Assembly (NCBI GenBank): GCA_963806015.1
Contig: CAWDWM010000006.1
Span: 186,001 to 250,000, forward strand
Direction: 5' to 3'
DNA length: 64,000 nt
Source: JAOPZW01 sp963806015
GTDB lineage: Bacteria > Actinomycetota > Thermoleophilia > Solirubrobacterales > Solirubrobacteraceae
In this document: positions 58,708-64,000 of the stretch, in pieces
Layout of the letters: every line of letters begins with the position of its first letter
Numbering within the stretch: position 1 is the stretch's first letter
Position numbers and translations under genes: made by a program
The notes under the pieces: model-generated
Told to the model about the DNA's origin: nothing
Seen by the model: the letters and a program-made list of their open reading frames with translations, nothing else
Databases searched by the model: none

Positions 58708-59139
58708 TCACGCCTCCTGCTCGGGGTCGGGGAGCCAGTCGAGGTCGTTGAAGCCGCGGTCGATGTAGCCGCCCTGCGCGAACGCGGGACCCTCGTAGCC
58801 CAGCAGCTTCCACGTGTCCGGATCGGAGTAGACCTCGACCACCGCGGTCGAGCGCACGAGCTCGAAGAAGTCCGAGCCGGCGATGGCCTTCGCATCGGCG
58901 AGCTGCTCCTCGGCCGTGCGCTGCGTGAACGGCTGCGACCCGCGGGCGTCGAGGTCGGCCACGCCCTGCGCGACCACCTTCGCCTGCGCAGCATCCTCAC
59001 GCGCCGCCTCGTCGATCTTGGCCGGCACGCGCGCGTAGACCGAGTCGGGCAGCGCGACGTGTGGGTAGAGCGTGCGAGCCAGCGCCGCCACCGTCTCGGC
59101 GACGTCCTGCTCGAGCGCCACGGGCGCATGAGTGCTCAT
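58708..59139 (-). CDS. Gluconate 2-dehydrogenase subunit 3-like protein
   Basis: 143 residues. VAALARTLYPHVALPDSVYA, DLDARGSQPFTQRTAEEQL, DFFELVRSTAVVEVYSDP and LLGYEGPAFAQGGYIDRGFN are the standard blocks of the small subunit that accompanies GMC dehydrogenases. The usual Tat signal is absent from the N-terminus, so both subunits may stay inside, or the start may lie elsewhere. GAAAGGGG (59156-59149) is 9 nt before the ATG at 59139. Three nt separate it from the large subunit. Confidence 0.86.
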   Translation of the reverse strand: MSTHAPVALEQDVAETVAALARTLYPHVALPDSVYARVPAKIDEAAREDAAQAKVVAQGVADLDARGSQPFTQRTAEEQLADAKAIAGSDFFELVRSTAVVEVYSDPDTWKLLGYEGPAFAQGGYIDRGFNDLDWLPDPEQEA

Positions 59140-59232
59140 CCGGGACAACCCCTTTCTCCTGGTTGCACTGCGACGGGCGCGAGCCTACGTGAGCGGGCGA
59201 CAGCCGTGGGGATGCGATGTACGCTCTGACGC

Positions 59233-60756
59233 GTGGGCAGGGCGGTCCGGCTCTCCATCGTCCTCGCGGCGTGCGCGCTGGCGGTGCCGTGCGCCGCCAC
59301 GGCCGAGCCGATCGTCAGTCTCGGCCCCACGGCGGGGGCGCCCAGCGCGGTCACCGACGGCGCCGGAACGCTGCATGTGGTGTGGCACACCTACGAGCAG
59401 CAGGGCGGCCCCGACATGCTCAGCTACTGCCGCGTCCCCGCCGGCGGCACCACCTGCACCCCGGTCATTCTCGGCGGCTTCCCGTCGATCGTCGTGGGCA
59501 GCCCGCACCTGCTTCTGCGCAAGCAGGACGGCGCGCTCGTCATCGTCGTGCCGGGCAACGACGACCAGGCGCGCAACGTCACCTTCGCCCTGACCTCGGG
59601 CGACGGCGGCGCGACCTGGAGCGCGCCGGCGATCGTCGGCGTCGGCCAGCACGACATCGACCAGGCCGCCCTCACGCCCGACGGCGGCGCCGTCGACACG
59701 CTTGAGAACTTCGTCCAGCACATGTCCTGGCAGCGCGTGCCGATCGCCGGGCCGCCGGAGCAGCGCATCGTCTCGCTGACCGCCGAGCCCGACGGCCGCG
59801 ACACGAGCTTCGTCTTCAGCGGCAACCTCGCCTACCTGCCCGACGGGCGGCCGCTGCTCGTGGCCCAGTCGCCCGATGTCGGCGCCGGGATCCGCTATCG
59901 CGTCCTGCGCGCGGGCGCCGACCCCTACCTCAACGCGTCGTGGACGCCGTGGTCGTCCGCCCCGGCGTTGGGCGGCATCTCGGTCGTCACCGCGGTGGGG
60001 CCCAACGGGATCTGGGCGATGACCCACGACTCGGTCCTCGCCGGCCAGGGGCTGAAGGTCTGGCGCTTCAACGGCCGCCGCTTCGCGCGGCCGCGGTCGC
60101 TGGGCACCATCGGCGGACCGCCGGCGACCAACGCGCTGGGCGACACGCCCGTCGCGGGCGGCGCGTACGCCTTCGTGGAGGACGCCGGCGGGCGCCTGCA
60201 CGGGGCCTGGAGCCGCCCGGGCCTCTGCGGCCCTCGGCGCCAGTGCCTGCTCTACCGCCGCAACGAGCCGCGCGGCTTCGGGCCGCCCGTCGTGTACCCG
60301 CTCCCGCTCGGTGTGGACCAGCCGCGGTTCCTCACGCTCGCGCCCAACGAGGGCGGCAGCGGCTGGATGGTGTGGCGAGCGGGCTTCGGCGGCTCGCCGA
60401 GCTTCGCCACGCCGCTGGCGACGCCGCCGCGCGGCAGCCGGATCGGCTCGCGCCGGATCGGGCGCTCGCGCCGCGTCACGGTGCCCACGCACTACGCCTG
60501 CATCGCGCCCGGCGGGCGCTTCGTGCACCGCGCGCTCGTCAGCGGGCGCCGGCGCGGCGTGACCATCGTCTCGGTGCGCTTCTCCTTCGACGGCGGCCAA
60601 CTGGCGCGCACCGACCATCGCGCGCCGTACCGCATCGTCTACCGGCTGAACTTCCCCGCCGGCACGCGCCACGTCGCCGAGGCGCGGCTGACCTATCGCC
60701 TTGCCGGGCGCACGCGGCACACCTCGGTGGGCCGCGCGATCGTCATGTGCCCGTGA
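59233..60756 (+). CDS. Secreted sialidase-fold-like (beta-propeller) protein
   Basis: 507 residues from GTG 59233. A signal peptide (VRLSIVLAACALAVPCAATA) precedes a series of propeller-like strands. TSGDGGATWSAP is an Asp-box (S-x-D-x-G-x-T-W), typical of sialidases and other BNR propellers, but no sialidase catalytic set is recognisable. The C-terminal ~100 residues are Arg-rich with an Ig-like ending. Probably an exported sugar- or surface-binding protein. TACGCT (59220-59225) lies 7 nt before the GTG, so leaderless expression is likely. Confidence 0.78.
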   Translation: MGRAVRLSIVLAACALAVPCAATAEPIVSLGPTAGAPSAVTDGAGTLHVVWHTYEQQGGPDMLSYCRVPAGGTTCTPVILGGFPSIVVGSPHLLLRKQDGALVIVVPGNDDQARNVTFALTSGDGGATWSAPAIVGVGQHDIDQAALTPDGGAVDTLENFVQHMSWQRVPIAGPPEQRIVSLTAEPDGRDTSFVFSGNLAYLPDGRPLLVAQSPDVGAGIRYRVLRAGADPYLNASWTPWSSAPALGGISVVTAVGPNGIWAMTHDSVLAGQGLKVWRFNGRRFARPRSLGTIGGPPATNALGDTPVAGGAYAFVEDAGGRLHGAWSRPGLCGPRRQCLLYRRNEPRGFGPPVVYPLPLGVDQPRFLTLAPNEGGSGWMVWRAGFGGSPSFATPLATPPRGSRIGSRRIGRSRRVTVPTHYACIAPGGRFVHRALVSGRRRGVTIVSVRFSFDGGQLARTDHRAPYRIVYRLNFPAGTRHVAEARLTYRLAGRTRHTSVGRAIVMCP

Positions 60757-60762
60757 CCGGCG

Positions 60763-63564
<2,802 letters not shown>

Positions 63565-63623
63565 GCGTTGAGCGTAGCAGCGGAAGGGTCAATTCCCGGG
63601 CCGTTCGGCCGATGGTTCTGGGG

Positions 63624-64000
63624 GTGAGCTCACAGGCCCCCACCGCCCCCGAATATGCCCCGGCGCCCGCCGTCGTCAGCGTCCGCCAGGCCGTGTGCGA
63701 TGCCTCGCGCGCGGTCATCGGCTACGAAGTCCTGACCGGCGACCCCGACGCGCCTCCCGCCTCTGCGCGCTTCTGCGCCCGGGCCCTGCTTGAGGCGTTC
63801 ACCGACGTCGACCTCGAGCTGGTGGCGCCCCACCACCCGGCCTACCTCACGGTGGCCCCGGCGCTGCTGCTGCGCCTCGACATGCTGCCGGTGGCGCCCG
63901 ACCGCGTGGTGCTGCAGATCGAGTGCGCCACGGCGGTCCACGACGACGTCGTGGCCGCCGTCGCCCGCCTCGCCGGCTTCGGCTACGTCTTCGCGGCCGT
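63624..64000 (+). CDS. EAL/HDOD-type signalling protein, 3' partial
   Basis: From GTG 63624 the frame stays open to the window end (about 125 residues). VSVRQAVCDASRAVIGYEVL matches the beginning of YuxH-type EAL domains (ARQPIFD...VVGYELL), and RVVLQIECATAVHDDVVAAV followed by LAGFGYVFA matches their strand with the conserved Glu. The catalytic EAL glutamate set and any HDOD domain are beyond the edge. It is possibly a cyclic di-GMP-related or inactive scaffold protein. Confidence 0.6.
   Translation, partial: MSSQAPTAPEYAPAPAVVSVRQAVCDASRAVIGYEVLTGDPDAPPASARFCARALLEAFTDVDLELVAPHHPAYLTVAPALLLRLDMLPVAPDRVVLQIECATAVHDDVVAAVARLAGFGYVFAA

Overview
The window is a very GC-rich bacterial chromosome segment with actinobacterial features. 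Many genes start with GTG or overlap their neighbour by 4 nt (ATGA or GTGA), several promoters have TANNNT -10 boxes placed for leaderless mRNAs, and the tmRNA tag resembles the mycobacterial one. Gene content (RTX-like and propeller-type secreted proteins, sigma factors paired with small zinc-finger proteins, gluconate-dehydrogenase-like GMC pair) fits the Thermoleophilia/Solirubrobacterales. That placement is an inference; there is no rRNA here to fix it.

Layout. 1-8.3 kb: the 3' part of a large Ig-like repeat surface protein, a VapBC toxin-antitoxin pair with a perfect operator palindrome, a gene-poor stretch, a thioredoxin-reductase-like flavoprotein, the tmRNA (ssrA, minus strand) and a GNAT acetyltransferase flanked by ~137-bp inverted repeats. 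8.3-18.8 kb: M3 and S33 peptidases, a membrane site-2 protease, a frameshifted FAD monooxygenase coupled to a SnoaL-like gene, an orphan histidine kinase, a TetR/MMPL efflux pair and a DUF427 protein. 18.8-25.3 kb: two paralogous sigma factor/zinc-finger modules bracketing a decayed nhaA, a MOSC-reductase-ferredoxin fusion, small enzymes, and smpB. 25.3-35 kb: secreted propeller protein, esterase, rnr, ctpA, ftsX, ftsE, and a gntR-acdS (ACC deaminase) operon. 35-48 kb: TetR-controlled ABC exporter, 2OG oxygenase, M16 peptidase, a membrane-tailed ECF sigma factor, and a nadC-nadA-nudC NAD operon behind an RTX-like protein. 48-56.7 kb: an ACT protein, VOC protein, and a divergent cluster of tocopherol cyclase, homogentisate prenyltransferase and plant-type VTE3 methyltransferase; then GNAT/SDR, PilZ, an ornithine/lysine/arginine decarboxylase and prfB. 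56.7-64 kb: VOC/GMC/small-subunit operon, a secreted sialidase-fold-like protein, secA, and the start of an EAL-like protein.

The most striking functional finding is the three-gene set at 49.3-52.0 kb. Its members carry the hallmark motifs of plant and cyanobacterial vitamin E enzymes (VTE1, VTE2, VTE3), although nothing in the window suggests photosynthesis. The most striking non-coding finding is a family of three ~200-bp nested palindromic elements at 27.3, 35.1 and 53.9 kb. Each sits exactly between two converging genes; they share outer arms and a right-flank motif but carry exchangeable inner hairpins. The translation, ribosome-rescue and division genes secA, prfB, ftsE, ftsX, ctpA, rnr, smpB and ssrA all lie on the minus strand in one collinear order, like an ancestral Gram-positive cluster spread apart by inserted genes. 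Three genes are visibly broken (nhaA, an alpha/beta hydrolase, the FAD monooxygenase), the last by a single base that may be a sequencing error.
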